Shown here piece after piece: positions 1-18,323 of a DNA stretch of 64,000 nucleotides; position 1 is the first letter of the stretch; every line of letters starts with the position of its first letter. The DNA is from Haliclona indistincta. Lineage: Eukaryota > Porifera > Demospongiae > Haplosclerida > Chalinidae. Location: positions 776,893 to 840,892 of the forward strand of contig OZ024783.1 in NCBI GenBank assembly GCA_964017065.1, given 5' to 3'. Below the pieces are notes generated by a model. That model was given only the letters and a program-made list of their open reading frames with translations. It did no database searches and was not told where the DNA came from. The translations under genes and the position numbers were made by a program.

Positions 1-773
1 ATAGTTCAAAGGAGACGAGCACCCTACTCCCCCTAAATGAAACCCTGTGTTAGACGCTGCTTAGTGCACAGGTGTCCTGGCTCTACCAGTGACCCTCTGT
101 GAGGCAGCTAGACACTGCTTAGTGCACAGGTGTCCTGTCTCTACCAGTGAGCCTCTGTGAGGCAGCTAGACACTGCTTAGTGCACAGGTGTCCTGGCTCT
201 ACCAGTGACCCTCTGTGAGGCAGCTAGACACTGCTTAGTGCACAGGTGTCCTGGCTCTACCAGTGACCCTCTGTGAGGCAGCTAGACACTGCTTAGTGCT
301 CAGGTGTCCTGGCTCTACCAGTGACCCTCTGTGAGGCAGCTAGACACTGCTTAGTGCACAGGTGTCCTGGCTCTACCAGTGGCCCTCTGTGAGGCAGCTA
401 GACACTGCTTAGTGCACAGGTGTCCTGGCTCTACCAGTGACCCTCTGTGAGGCAGCTAGACACTGCTTAGTGCTCAGGTGTCCTGGCTCTACCAGTGACC
501 CTCTGTGAGGCAGCTAGACACTGCTTAGTGCACAGGTGTCCTGGCTCTACCAGTGGCCCTCTGTGAGGCAGCTAGACACTGCTTAGTGCACAGGTGTCCT
601 GTCTCTACCAGTGGCCCTCGTGAGGCAGCTTAGTGCACAGGTGTCCTGGCTCTACCAGTGACCCTCTGTGAGGCAGCTAGACACTGCTTAGTGCACAGGT
701 GTCCTGGCTCTACCAGTGACCCTCTGTGAGCAGCTAGGCACTGCTTAGTGTGTGATTGTGTATTCCACTCTAG
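1..773 (+). repeat. 58-bp minisatellite upstream of androglobin copy A
   Basis: About 13 tandem copies of a 58-bp unit containing 'GACACTGCTTAGTGCACAGG' run from near the window start to the acceptor of the first visible androglobin exon. Copies differ by a few substitutions (gcacagg/gctcagg, ctggctc/ctgtctc). The same array lies at the same place in copy B (about 15 units) and, shrunken to about 2.5 units, in copy C. It sits in an intron, so it is probably non-coding. The array may continue beyond the window edge. Confidence 0.95.
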
Positions 774-7434
<6,661 letters not shown>

Positions 7435-7601
7435 CAGACACACACACACACACTGGTTATTATCAACTAACAACTATACATAGGATTAGCAATACTGTGT
7501 CTCCATGGTAACGGTTTACAGCTCAAATACATGTACAATAATTATTATGGTACGTTATCCAGTACAGCGATTCAGAATACAGTGATCTCCTGCAATACTG
7601 A

Positions 7602-7726
7602 AGTGTAGAGTGTCACCTTCATTCACTAATGTGTTCAGTCTCTGATCATCTTCCATCGTGTGAATAAAGACAACAGTGACTACAGAGACTGAACACATTA
7701 GTGCATGAAGGTGACACTCTACACTC
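7602..7726. mobile_element. hairpin MITE, copy 2
   Basis: Same inverted-repeat family as 1074-1189, here between the 3' ends of androglobin copy A (+) and the small minus-strand exon at 7863. The loop holds AATAAA on the plus strand. Confidence 0.85.
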
Positions 7727-7862
7727 TTCAATTCAGTGTTGCTATGACTCACGAGTACATTGCGATGGTACAGTGCTTTATAAGTACGTAAGAATTATTT
7801 CAGCTTAAAACAAAAAATGTTCAAACAATATTACTCTGATTAGATATAAATAAAAATAATAG

Positions 7863-7999
7863 TTACTTCTGCTGCTGCTGTTGCCTGGTCCTTTGTTGTT
7901 CCTCTTCTACACGTCTCTGAGCTCTAGATAGACGTATCATGGTGGATGCCTCTGTACCAAAGTGGTCAAACAGGTCAATGGCACTAGCATTGATCTCCG
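7863..7999 (-). CDS. short 3'-terminal exon of an unrecognised gene (left copy)
   Basis: Minus-strand reading gives about 44 residues ending in TAA. It starts AEINASAIDLFDHFG and continues to a Q-rich end (RTRQQQQQK). The right arm has the counterpart at 54227-54354, in frame and lacking nine bases (three codons), which suggests selection on the frame. A possible upstream exon on the same strand near 8285-8345 (VDEREVGR...GGALTTL) also has a right-arm counterpart. I do not recognise the protein; it could be a separate small gene or a distal exon. Confidence 0.4.
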
Positions 8000-8009
8000 C
8001 TACTCTGTG

Positions 8010-8215
8010 ATAGTGATGGTTGTGATGGTGATAGTAGTGAGGGTGATAGTAGTGATGGTGATAGTAGTGATGGTGATAGTAGTGAGGGTGATAGTAGTGA
8101 TGGTGATAGTAGTGATGGTGATAGTAGTGAGGGTGATAGTAGTGATGGTGATAGTATTATAGTGATAGTACATGTAGTGAGGGTGATGGTGCAGTAGTAA
8201 GGGTGATAGTAGGGA
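8010..8215. repeat. minisatellite of 15-bp type (GATAGTAGTGATGGT)
   Basis: About 12 copies of a 15-bp unit alternating gatggt and gagggt, in the intron just upstream of the small minus-strand exon. The right arm carries the complementary array at 53990-54215. Confidence 0.9.
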
Positions 8216-8764
8216 GAGTGACTCACTCGCCCACCCGCCCACTCTATCTCCCTCCCTCCTTCTATCATTGTGCCAGAATATATTAAGCGTAGTTAAAGCC
8301 CCTCCCACTCTCCCCACCTCTCTTTCGTCCACATCTGTGGTATCCCAACACACACTAGAGAGAGTACAAGAGGGTAAGCACAGTGTAAGCAATATGTCCT
8401 CAATCAATGATACAGCATTCACTCAATCCTTAACTCTCTCTATCTACTCACTCTTAGTGAGGATGTGTGATAGTGAGTCTCCTGGCTGTAGGTGTGGCTA
8501 CTACTACCAGCTCACATTAGTCACGCCCACCCTGAAATCCTGTTTTATTCAAGTTTCAAATAAAATGTATTATTATTAATTTTTTTGTGAAAAAAATCTG
8601 TCTACTGTTACTATTAATAGAAGTGGAGCCATAATTTTCCTGTAGATCCAGTCCAAAATTGACATCACTGCTAGCTCTAGTTCCTCCTAGTCCTGTATGA
8701 GAGACAACTGACACAGTACCAGTCCAGTACACTAGCAGCTCTAACTCACCATCATGTGATGAGA

Positions 8765-11700
8765 TCACTGCTCAATAGTGGCTACTCCTACTACTTTAAG
8801 AGCGTTTCTCAGCACAGACCATGATGGGATGCCTTTCTCTCTGACATTATCTTGTTGCTGTAGCCATGCTTCAAGCATCTCCATAATGCAGTCATTAATG
8901 TCTCCATGTTGCTCCTTTTTAATCTTCTTTAGTGTAGGATACAGAAGACCTAGCTCCAGTCCAAGAGATTGCCAGTCAACCACGCTTTTTACGAACTTCT
9001 TGACACTAGCCAAATCAGCAATACCTGTATAGAGGAGTACCACTGTCACAACTTGTGTACATGTGTGACTCACTGAGGGTACTGGAGCTACCAGCAGCTG
9101 TGGGTGGATCACTTGGTAGGTCCTGCTCCTTCAAGCCAGCCACCTCCTGTACACACCAGAGAAACATTACTACCATCACATGCTACAGTACAGCCACACT
9201 GCTCACCAGAGGATTCGTACCAACGAATAGACTCAGCTTCTCCAGATGCTCTCTCAGTTCACTAAATTTCAGAGACTCCTTGAGCTGACGACAGAGCTGC
9301 TTTACCTCCTGGAGGAGAGGACCAGGAACTGGCTGGTCAGCCATGTTAGGATTGAACAGTTGAGAGACATAAGAGGGAGCAAGGAGGTGGTAAGGCTCAA
9401 AGGGAAGTGACTGTGTTTTGAGGTGACCACGCCCATCTCCATGGCTGAGGATAACTGGCTTGCGTTGTAGGATGGATCGAGCAACGTCACACATGTCGAA
9501 CAGGTCAGTGTCAGGGAAGGTATCAATAGGGAACTGGCGGACAAGATCGGGAGGGATGAGGAACTCACACACCTCTGGAGCTGGAGAATGCTTGTGCAGG
9601 AGGCGACGGATTAGTGCTATAAGAGAACCACGGAGCTTGGCATACTCTACTGTACTGGTGTACGACATAGCCACCATCACACATCGGTTGTTGTCAAGGA
9701 GCTCTATCACAGTACAAGTGTTGTTGTCGTCCCTCCAGAAGATGCCATTCCTCCATATTGTACACTTGCGCTGGAGACCACTGACGGAAGAGTAAGGGTT
9801 AAATCGACCGGCTAGAGGAAATTCATAGGCAACAGAAAGTATGAGATAATGAAGAAAACGAGAGCTCAAGAATTCGTGTGGATCCATGCTCTTCAGACAC
9901 CAGCCAAACTCTAGTGCTCCTAGCTGCTGGACGAGGCTGTCTGGTCGCTCTGACTGAACGAGACCAGGAAAGAAGAGGAGATCAGCTGTGGAGTGAGAGG
10001 GTGTGGTCTGGAGGTTGGTATACCGCATCACTGATGGGTCCACTGGTCGACAGAAATCTAATGAAGTGAGAAATCCGACGAGCATGTCTGAGTTGTAGTC
10101 GGGAAACACTTTGTGAAGGTTAGAGACGGGTACTATGCCAGTGTTGCTGGCAAGATCACGATGCTCCTTGAAGTGGTCAGGAGCAAACAGTGTTCCATTG
10201 ATTTCGTTTAACAAGGCTTCTGTCTTCACTACGATCCAGCTGGATTGATGGTGGCGTATAAAGAGGACGAGACCTTTATCACTGAGAGTGGTGAGGATCT
10301 CTGTGAGGACAGACTGGTCGCTAGGGAGAGAAGAATCGTTTTCCTTAGCGATTGCAGAGACAAGATCATGTAGTGTACAGCCTACCACGTTCAGCTTGGT
10401 ACGAAGGAATGCGTAGACAACATGAGAATAGTAGTGGATGACGGGCTGACTGGCAGTGATAGCTTTCTGGCTGTTGGTGAGTGTGGCGATCAAACGACGT
10501 GAAGCGTCAGTGTTGGTTCTGCGACAGTCCATAGCAATACACTCAACATACAACTGGCGTCTTACTCTTCTGGTAGCTATGATGGTCTGCAGCAGCGAGC
10601 TCTTCTCCTCCACCGACGACATGACCTGGTCGGCATGGCTACCAATGATCACCACGTGCGATCGTCCCTCTGCTGTGCTGCAGGCATTGTCGATAAAGCT
10701 TAGCCAGTAGTGGAGCGACTCACAGATCTTCTCCTCGCTCTCACTCAGGTCTACCACACAGAGAAACATGGCTGCTGACCTTCGCATCACTTGCTCGAGC
10801 ACGGCATCATGACTCGAGTAGTATTCTTGCTGTCCAGCAAAGTCATACACGACAAAGTTGCCCAGCTGCTCACTCTGGATGTGGTGTGGAACGATCCCTG
10901 CTGTGTAGCGTTGAACATCAGCGACACACTCTACAGCTGTAGAACTAGCTAGGCGGACGATGAGTTCAGTTATGGTAGTCTTACCAGCTCCACTGTCTCC
11001 TGTGAGTATCAGTTTAGTGAACGTGTGCACTGGGAAGGCTGTCCTGCACTCTTCGAATGGTTCAAATAGTTTAATGATATCATACTTGTCACTAGCCCAG
11101 GACAATGCAGTGTCGCCAGACTTGTCCTTAGTCAGTGGATTGACTCGACCAGTCGATAACAGATATTGTACAATGTGGGCGTGGTCATAACCACAAGCAT
11201 AGTGAAGTGGTGTTCTGCCATACTTGTTCTCACATGATGGGTTACAGTGTTCCTCTCTGATGAGATACTGAGCTATGTTGAGGTTACCATAGCGACAAGC
11301 ATAGTGAAGTGGTGTAGTGCCATCATTGTTCTCACATGATGGGTTACAGTGTTCCTCTCTGATGAGATACTGAGCAATGTTGAGGTGACCATAGCGACAA
11401 GCATAGTGAAGTAGTGTATCGCCAATATTGTTCTCACATGATGGGTTACAGTGTTCCTCTCTGATGAGATACTGAGCAATGTTGAGGTGACCATAGTGAC
11501 AAGCATAGTGAAGTGGTGTAGTGCCATCATTGTTCTCACATGATGGGTTACAGTGTTCCTCTCTGATGAGATACTGAGCAATGTTGAGGTGACCATGGCG
11601 ACAAGCATAGTGAAGTGGTGTTTGGCCATACTCATGGTTCTTGTCCATAGGGTCACAATGTAGTTCAACTATGAAATATTTCACCACCTCGAGGTGTCCA

Positions 11701-12662
11701 TTGCTGGCGGCATAATGCAGTGGAATGTTTCCCTCCTCGTCTTTGCAGTTGGCGGCACAATTATACACTGATACTAGCGCAGTGACGACATTCCTCCAGC
11801 CCCAGTACGCAGCTAGGTGGAGCAGAGAGACCAATGATAACCCAGTATAATGTAGTCTGGACTTGAACGTTGTCGTGATGGTAGCTGGTTGTGGTATGCT
11901 GGGTAGCAGCTGCTCCGCCATAAGCTTGTTCCCGTTCTTAAGGTGGCGGGATACCATTTTAATGAGATTCATGACTTTGCAAGTGGCTATTTCTTTTTAA
12001 GCCAAGTCTATCTGTGCAGACGGAGTTGCAGTGTGCGCTTTGTTTGTCTATAGATAGGCATCGATAATAGCAAGTTTCAGCCACGTAGTGTTCGCCATCA
12101 CGGAACGACGAGCTCGCCTGTGAAGACTAAACACGATCGAGTTTTTACAATTTTTCTTTAGTTGTGTGAAAAGTACGAAGCTAAAACTGCTCATGCAAGC
12201 TCATCTTCCATTCGTGGAGGAATCTGTGTATCGATTTCGCCGAGCAATGCTCGCACGCGATACTACAGCTGCGTACTCTGTACTGTCTGGCAGTACGTAG
12301 CTGCAGTATCGCGTACGAGCATTGCTCGGCGAAATCGATACACAGATTCCTCCACGAATGGAAGATGAGCTTGCATGAGCAGTTTTAGCTTCGTACTTTT
12401 CACACAACTAAAGAAAAATTGTAAAAACTCGATCGTGTTTAGTCTTCACAGGCGAGCTCGTCGTTCCGTGATGGCGAACACTACGTGGCTGAAACTTGCT
12501 ATTATCGATGCCTATCTATAGACAAACAAAGCGCACACTGCAACTCCGTCTGCACAGATAGACTTGGCTTAAAAAGAAATAGCCACTTGCAAAGTCATGA
12601 ATCTCATTAAAATGGTATCCCGCCACCTTAAACGCGACTATGAATTGTTCTTCTTCAGCCAT
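8765..12662 (-). CDS. ankyrin-Roc-COR-Death (ROCO family) protein, left copy, split by a TTAA element
   Basis: Main exon 11972-9207, then 9146-9074 and 9024-8765 (stop), all phase-compatible, about 1032 residues from the ATG at 11972. N-terminus: about eight ankyrin repeats (TPLHYACRYGHLNIAQYLI type). Roc GTPase: P-loop GDSGAGKTT near residue 322, DFAGQQEYY (G3) and SHAD (G4). A COR-like region follows, then an acidic/Ser linker and a Death domain (WQSLGLELGLLYPTLKKI). ROCO proteins use GTPase-controlled dimers for signalling; a Death domain suggests apoptosis or innate-immune signalling (inference). The ancestral start is the ATG at 12662-12660 (MAEEEQFIVAFK), as in the right copy. A 686-bp element now separates it from the rest, so either the element is spliced out or translation begins at MNLIKM inside the element. 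The right copy has two fewer ankyrin repeats and a different Death domain. Confidence 0.9.
11942..12627. mobile_element. 686-bp foldback element inserted at TTAA in the ROCO coding sequence
   Basis: Almost the whole element is one palindrome (centre near 12285, arms about 335 bp). It begins GGTGGCGGGATACC and ends GGTATCCCGCCACC, flanked by TTAA at 11938-11941 and 12628-12631. Removing the element plus one TTAA gives the TTTAAGAAC sequence found at the same codons in the right copy (near 50131). TTAA duplications are known for piggyBac and Kolobok elements. Termini starting GG do not fit classical piggyBac, so Kolobok-like is a guess. Read on the minus strand, it begins AAG^GT and ends TTAAG^AAC, so splicing would restore the frame. 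Confidence 0.93.
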
Positions 12663-12728
12663 TGCTCTGCGTCCACGGTCAATTAATCTCAAGTGGTCTC
12701 CTCTTAGATAAACTAGGCCCGCCCTATA

Positions 12729-13207
12729 CACTACTAAAAATATACAGACTTGTAACGGAAATGTGGAACCACACCCGTGTTACAAGACCGTGCACGTACG
12801 TGTTACATTTCTGTGGATCCACAGGTCTGTTACAGGCACGTGCACAGATCTGTAACGAGCGGGACTGTACAGGCGCATGATTGCACAGGTCTGTAACAGT
12901 TCTGTAGTTACACATCCCTGTAACCGGTGTGTGCACACCCGTGTTACAGTACAGTTACGCGCCGTTGTTGCTCGATCTCATGGCGGGAAGACAACTCTCT
13001 TAGCAACAGTTCTTTCTGAAACGACGCTGTGAAAGAAACAAAAATGGACCCCAAGAGACACTCGCGTCTCTGTGTCTACTCCAGATAAGCACCGCCAGTT
13101 TCCAGGTAATCGGGAGGGCTCCTAACCTTCCTCCTGGCTGTGTTCAACATGGTTTAAACTCTGTTTTATGTGCACGGACATGTAACGGATTTTTATTTTT
13201 AGTAGTG
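12729..13207. mobile_element. 479-bp MITE with TA duplication
   Basis: Inverted termini CACTACTAAAAATA and TATTTTTAGTAGTG flanked by TA on both sides; the interior has many short TGTAACRG/CYGTTACA motifs. The TA duplication and CACT terminus fit a Tc1/mariner-type non-autonomous element. No coding region seen. Confidence 0.8.
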
Positions 13208-13482
13208 TAGCTAAGCTTGAGGCTTGTGTGGCTTTGAGAGAATGCTTTTGTGGTTTCCTAGCAGCAGCAAATTAAATCACGTGATGCTTACCCGCCATAC
13301 CGCCAAAAGATCAAGAAACGCCTTCTAGTCTGATTGTCTGGCTCTTTACAGAAGAACGTGATCACTTCGTTAGGACCCTCATCAATCAGTGTAGAGAAGC
13401 GTGACTCAAGGAATGGTGGATGAACCCAGTGAGTGATGTGTGTGTCCTAACTCACCTACTGCCCTCCTCCTGTGCTGGTTAG
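13208..13482. other. no confirmed gene; upstream flank of androglobin copy B
   Basis: Sequence from about 13330 on is shared with copy C (63640-63775, complementary), so it belongs to the duplicated androglobin locus. A possible acceptor lies at 13350, but every frame after it meets a stop in both copies, so I do not call an exon. Confidence 0.5.
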
Positions 13483-13707
13483 GTTATTATGGAGACTACC
13501 AGCAGCTCAGAGAGAGAGCCTGTTACTACCACTGCAATACTACTGACTTGCTTCTCTCAGCTTGATTTCTCCACTGCTGCTCGAGCACACCTGATAGAAG
13601 GTGAGTGATGTGAGTGTGTCACTGCTAGTACTGTGAGTCAATATTGTGTACAGACAGTGATACTATCATCATGGAATAGAGATGACTGAAGCTAGGTGAG
13701 TCACTCA

Positions 13708-13758
<51 letters not shown>

Positions 13759-15495
13759 CACACACACACACAGCATTACTGGCACAGATTTTATTAAAGG
13801 TATAATCTGTACTATTTTAATAGTCTAAAAATTTTAGACACTGCTTAGTGCACAGGTGTCGTAACTCTACCAGTGACCCTCTTTGAGGCAGCTAGATCGA
13901 CACTGCTTAGTGCACAGGTGTCCTGGCTCTACCAGTGACCCTCTGTGAGGCAGCTAGACACTGCTTAGTGCACAGGTGTCCTGGCTCTACCAGTGACCCT
14001 CTGTGAGGCAGCTAGACACTGCTTAGTGCACAGGTGTCCTGTCTCTACCAGTGACCCTCTGTGAGGCAGCTAGACACTGCTTAGTGCACAGGTGTCGTGG
14101 CTCTACCAGTGACCCTCTGTGAGGCAGCTAGACACTGCTTAGTGCACAGGTGTCCTGGCTCTACCATGCAGTGACCCTCTGTGAGGCAGCTAGACACTGC
14201 TTAGTGCACAGGTGTCCTGTCTCTACCAGTGACCCTCTGTGAGGCAGCTAGACACTGCTTAGTGCACAGGTGTCCTGGCTCTACCATGCAGTGACCCTCT
14301 GTGAGGCAGCTAGACACTGCTTAGTGCACAGGTGTCCTGGCTCTACCAGTGACCCCCTGTGAGGCAGCTAGACACTGCTTAGTGCACAGGTGTCCTGGCT
14401 CTACCAGTGAGGCAGCTAGACACTACTTAGTGCACAGGTGTCCTGGCTCTACCAGTGACCCTCTGTGAGGCAGCTAGACACTGCTTAGTGCACAGGTGTC
14501 CTGGCTCTACCAGTTACCCTCTGTGAGGCAGCTAGACACTGCTTAGTGCACAGGTGTCCTGGCTCTACCAGTGACCCTCTGTGAGGCAACTAGACACTGC
14601 TTAGTGCACAGGTGTCCTGGCTCTACCAGTGTCCCTCTGTGAGGCAGCTAGACACTGCTTAGTGCACAGGTGTCCTGGCTCTACCAGTGACCCTCTGTGA
14701 GGCAGCTAGACACTGCTTAGTGTGTGATTGTTTATTCCACTCTAGTCGACTAATTGAGGCTGTGAAAAGCAGTGAAGCTCCTCTCAATGAAGAGCCAGCA
14801 GCAACGGCTGAAGAAGGAGTGCAGAAAGAGGACTGCAAAACTGCAGTTGAGGACAGCAAGGAGCCACTAGTAGCTGAGGTGGAGAGAGAGGAGAGAATAC
14901 CATCAGGGTTCGTGATAGTGGAGCGATACTCATGGAGAGGAGAACAGCAGCGCAGTGATACACTACTGAGACTGAGCAGTAGAGGATCAGTGGGCGGAGA
15001 ACTAGTGCTACCACCTGGGTTAGTGAGATAATGATAAGTGTAGAGTGTCACCTTCATGCACTAATGTGTTCAGTCTCTGATCATCCTCCATCGTGTGAAT
15101 AAAGACAACAGTGACTACAGAGACTGAACACATTAGTGCATGAAGGTGACACTCAATAGTTCACTTTTTTCTAGAACTAATTGCATGGTTCTATCTCCCG
15201 TGTTGTGATATTGATCAGTTTACTGGTACTACTCTATCTCTCTCAGGAAACACACTCTCAGACTCCATGCTAAGGGTCCTCATGGTCATTGTGTCCATCT
15301 CATGTCAAACACTCTCTTCTCACTCTCCAGTGACGAGAACATACTGGAGTTCCTTAATAAAGTACGTAATCCATGCATAAACTCCACCCCTCTCCTTCAC
15401 TCTCTCTATATCTCTTTCCTCCCTCTCCTTCACTTGATCTCACTCTCTTTCCTCTTTCATTCACTCTCTCTTTTTTTCTCTCTCTCTCTCTCTCT

Positions 15496-15534
<39 letters not shown>

Positions 15535-16174
15535 GAGAGCAAGCTATTCCAGCAGCATTCCAAGCAGCTGGCTGACAAGCTACTGGAGATCGCTGCTCAG
15601 TGCAACACACGCGAGGACATACGGCGACTCTTTCCCACTCTCCTAGACCCACCTACACACCTCCTCCCTCCCACCCTCACAAGAGGCGGAGCTCAGGTGC
15701 TGGAGGCAGCATTTAGCCACACCCTCAGTCAGGTATCCTCACTGGCTGGTCTCACAGCTGATCACATGAAGCTATGGAGTGAGTTCATTAGCTGTGGACT
15801 GGATCACATCTCAACACTACTACCACAGGATGACAGTAAGTAATGATCATTGTGATACTGTAGTAACAAGTGCATGGTGCTATATAGTGTGCATTCGATT
15901 GAATTCTGTGTTTCATCTCAGTATTCTCATTCTCCAGCTCCTCATTCAGTGAATGTGGATAAACTATTGTCCGTCTTGCTACCAAAAGGTACATTATTCT
16001 TTTAGCAAACCATCCCATTATCTATTCTCTTACTACAGGTGATGATCAGGCAGCTACTACACCATCAGCTAGTGACAAAGAGGATGGTGTCCCTAATGAT
16101 GAGAGGTAGACACTCACTCACTCACTCACTCACTCACTCACTCACTCACTCACTCACTCACTCACTCACTCACA

Positions 16175-16214
<40 letters not shown>

Positions 16215-16569
16215 AACTCACTGGTGATTATCTCCTCCACTCTAGTTCCACAGCAGCAGTGGTGCCGTGCTTCCCTGAGGCATCATCTGAGAGCAGTGAT
16301 GATGTAACAATGACATCATTCCACGATAGTATACCACTGCTCCAGCCCCACTCGGCACAGCTAGGGGGCGGGGCACTCAGGACTATGCTCTTCCTCTCAC
16401 CACGCCTAGCATCACTGTTCCCCTTCGCTGAGGACGAGCGCTGTCATGCTCTCTCCTCATCTTATGATGGACGCCTACCAGCACTGCACCCTGGGCAATG
16501 GAGAGTGCTGTTCAGGTACGTAATGGGTAGCTTCATAACCTGCTAGAGGGCGCACCGTGTACCATAAGA

Positions 16570-16615
<46 letters not shown>

Positions 16616-18323
16616 GGGAGGTGCTTCGTGTCTCAGTCCCTCAAGAGGTGGTCTTCAAGTTTGATTGTCACCTCTCATCATGGGCTCTGCGGCTAGTTGA
16701 TCAGACTACATCTACTGAGCTACCATCATCACTGCAGCCCAACCAGCTCTATCATCTAGACAGCAATACTGTGAGCATGTACTGTAGCAATAGATGAGGA
16801 TTGGGCAATGATTCTGAAGTCCACATCCAGTTACTCTGTGCATACCTCACTGGTGCTGCTGTTTTAACAAAAGAGAAATATGTGGTTCATACACGACTAA
16901 TGGAGAACACTGTTTCAATGCTAGCTGAGCGCTGCTGTATGACATGTGCTTGACAGACAATAAAACATTATGTATCATCAAGGGCGTATAAAGAAAGAGG
17001 GCATGCAACCGTCAATCACTCCCGTAGGATAGCGAAATATTTATTGTTACTAAAATTAGAAGTTATGCCCATCAATTGCTGACGTAGAAAAAAGTAGGCG
17101 GTAACAAATGACGCATAATAATTATATTCAGATCCATGATCCATGCAGCCTACCTACGCCGCGCCTAGGCAACGTGTCCCGCGATCTCAGGCACAGCTAG
17201 CGACGCCAGTCCTATGCCGGTGTTCTCCTGGCGCCTTTGAGGCGGCCTTTGTCGTCTACGTGTTTGAATAGTGCAATGGCCTCCAGCTTGAAGAGTGCGT
17301 GACTAGTGTGCCTTCCCTCGCGCATTTAGCAACAAGCAATCGTCTAGCGGTTACAGACAAGGGCGAGCAGCTACTACTGTCACTACGTCGCCGTTTAGAT
17401 ACAGGTGTACCTGCACTAAAATGATACGAAAAAAAAACCTCGAAAGATACTATCTCTACGTCATCTAATAATTACATGTAGTATGGATCAGTGTTTTATG
17501 ATAATATCTTTATCTCTATGTTTAGGAGTATCTTATGATGGGAGAGGTGTGGCTGTCGTCTGATGTTACATTTTGTAGGAAGGAGTCAGTAGAGGAGGCG
17601 TGGCACTTGTGGTTAATCTCCGCCTCCTCTCCACCCACCCTATCTAGTGAGTGTGGTATAACTAGTGACTTCTATACCTATGAAGTCAAGGATTACTATC
17701 TACCAGATCGGGACATGACTATACTAAGGTATGTTATATACCATCATTTGGTGGGAAAGGTTTGGTGAGTTTGTCAAGCTTTCACCATAATTTGCTTTTA
17801 CTGCTCCGTGGACTGGGCGCCGGGTGCCAAAATTAAATTCGTCAAAACACGAATTTTAGATGTATTCACTAAATTTTGACCTCTCTCTAAAATATTCAGA
17901 TCTGGTAAATTTGCACTTAAAAATTTCATTTCAACTTAATTTTCAAGTACACACTGTCTAAGCATAAAGATAGTTCCATGCATTGTATTAGAGTATGATT
18001 ATAGTCAAGATCTTTATTATAACTTATTGTTATGACATGTTGCTGTTGAATCACACACTACTCTCTTGTACACAGATACAGTGTTATAGTGAGCGATGAG
18101 TGTGTGTCTACTGTACAAGTCTCTACATACAAGAAAGATGTCTACTTCAAGCTAACAGTAAGATATCACTAGCTAGCTAGGAGCTGTGAGGATGGTGTGG
18201 TCTTGTCAGGTTTATGATGGCGACGCTGTGGTCTGTGTCAAGGAAGGGTGTGGTCACTGTGTGCTACCTGCACTGTCACTGAAGCCACACCCACCAACTG
18301 AGGAGGGAGAGAGCTGTAAACCG
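13483..18323 (+). CDS. ADGB-like: androglobin-like protein, copy B, truncated at its 3' end
   Basis: Exons: 13483-13600, 13680-13695 (16-nt micro-exon), 14746-15018, 15247-15361, 15535-15835, 15938-15988, 16039-16105, 16246-16515, 16617-16770, 17526-17728, 18076-18157, 18210-18323. Phases agree throughout, and the two extra 5' exons read into the exon shared with copy A (HLIE, EMTEAS, RLIEAVKSSEA). Exon 15535-15835 has the full 301 nt, so copy B lacks the frameshift of copy A. The gene stops being recognisable after SCKP: the exons corresponding to 4679-7434 of copy A are absent. Copy B shares sequence with copy C to about 18442, then passes abruptly into the inverted minisatellite block. It is probably a partial duplicate; a chimeric 3' end cannot be excluded. 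The first two exons are less certain. Confidence 0.75.
13697..13772. repeat. (CA)n microsatellite
   Basis: A CA dinucleotide tract directly after the GTGAGTCACTCACTC donor of the 16-nt exon. Copy C has the complementary (TG)n at 63356-63402. Confidence 0.95.
13838..14735 (+). repeat. 58-bp minisatellite, copy B array
   Basis: About 15 units of the same 58-bp repeat as at 1-773, with some units shortened or carrying a 4-bp insertion (CTACCATGCAGTG). It ends at the acceptor of exon 14746-15018. Confidence 0.95.
15039..15154. mobile_element. hairpin MITE, copy 3
   Basis: Same family and same intron position as 1074-1189, so this insertion predates the androglobin duplication. Confidence 0.85.
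15395..15534 (+). repeat. (TC)n tract at a splice acceptor, copy B
   Basis: Mixed CTCT/TTTC pyrimidine tract ending in TCAG before exon 15535-15835; the counterpart of 1521-1662 but with a different structure. Confidence 0.9.
16106..16213 (+). repeat. (TCAC)n and (TC)n tract after a splice donor, copy B
   Basis: The donor GTAGACACTCACTCAC passes into about 60 bp of CTCA tetranucleotides, then about 35 bp of TC repeat. Copy A has a short irregular version at 2330-2400. Confidence 0.9.
16965..17448. mobile_element. sequence specific to copy B, probably an insertion
   Basis: This stretch replaces the 58-bp tandem repeats of copy A (3336-3545) in the intron between exons 16617-16770 and 17526-17728. 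Homology with copy A stops near GACAGACAATA and resumes at ATCTCTACGTCATC. No clear terminal repeat or duplication was found, so calling it a mobile element is an inference. Confidence 0.4.

Noticed and set aside
9460..11190. Plus-strand open frames opposite the left ROCO gene (and minus-strand frames at 50664-52406)
   Set aside because: They are antisense shadows of the conserved ROCO reading frame.
12162..12407. Two 68-residue open frames on opposite strands with the same sequence
   Set aside because: They are the two arms of the foldback element; identical proteins on both strands are a palindrome effect.
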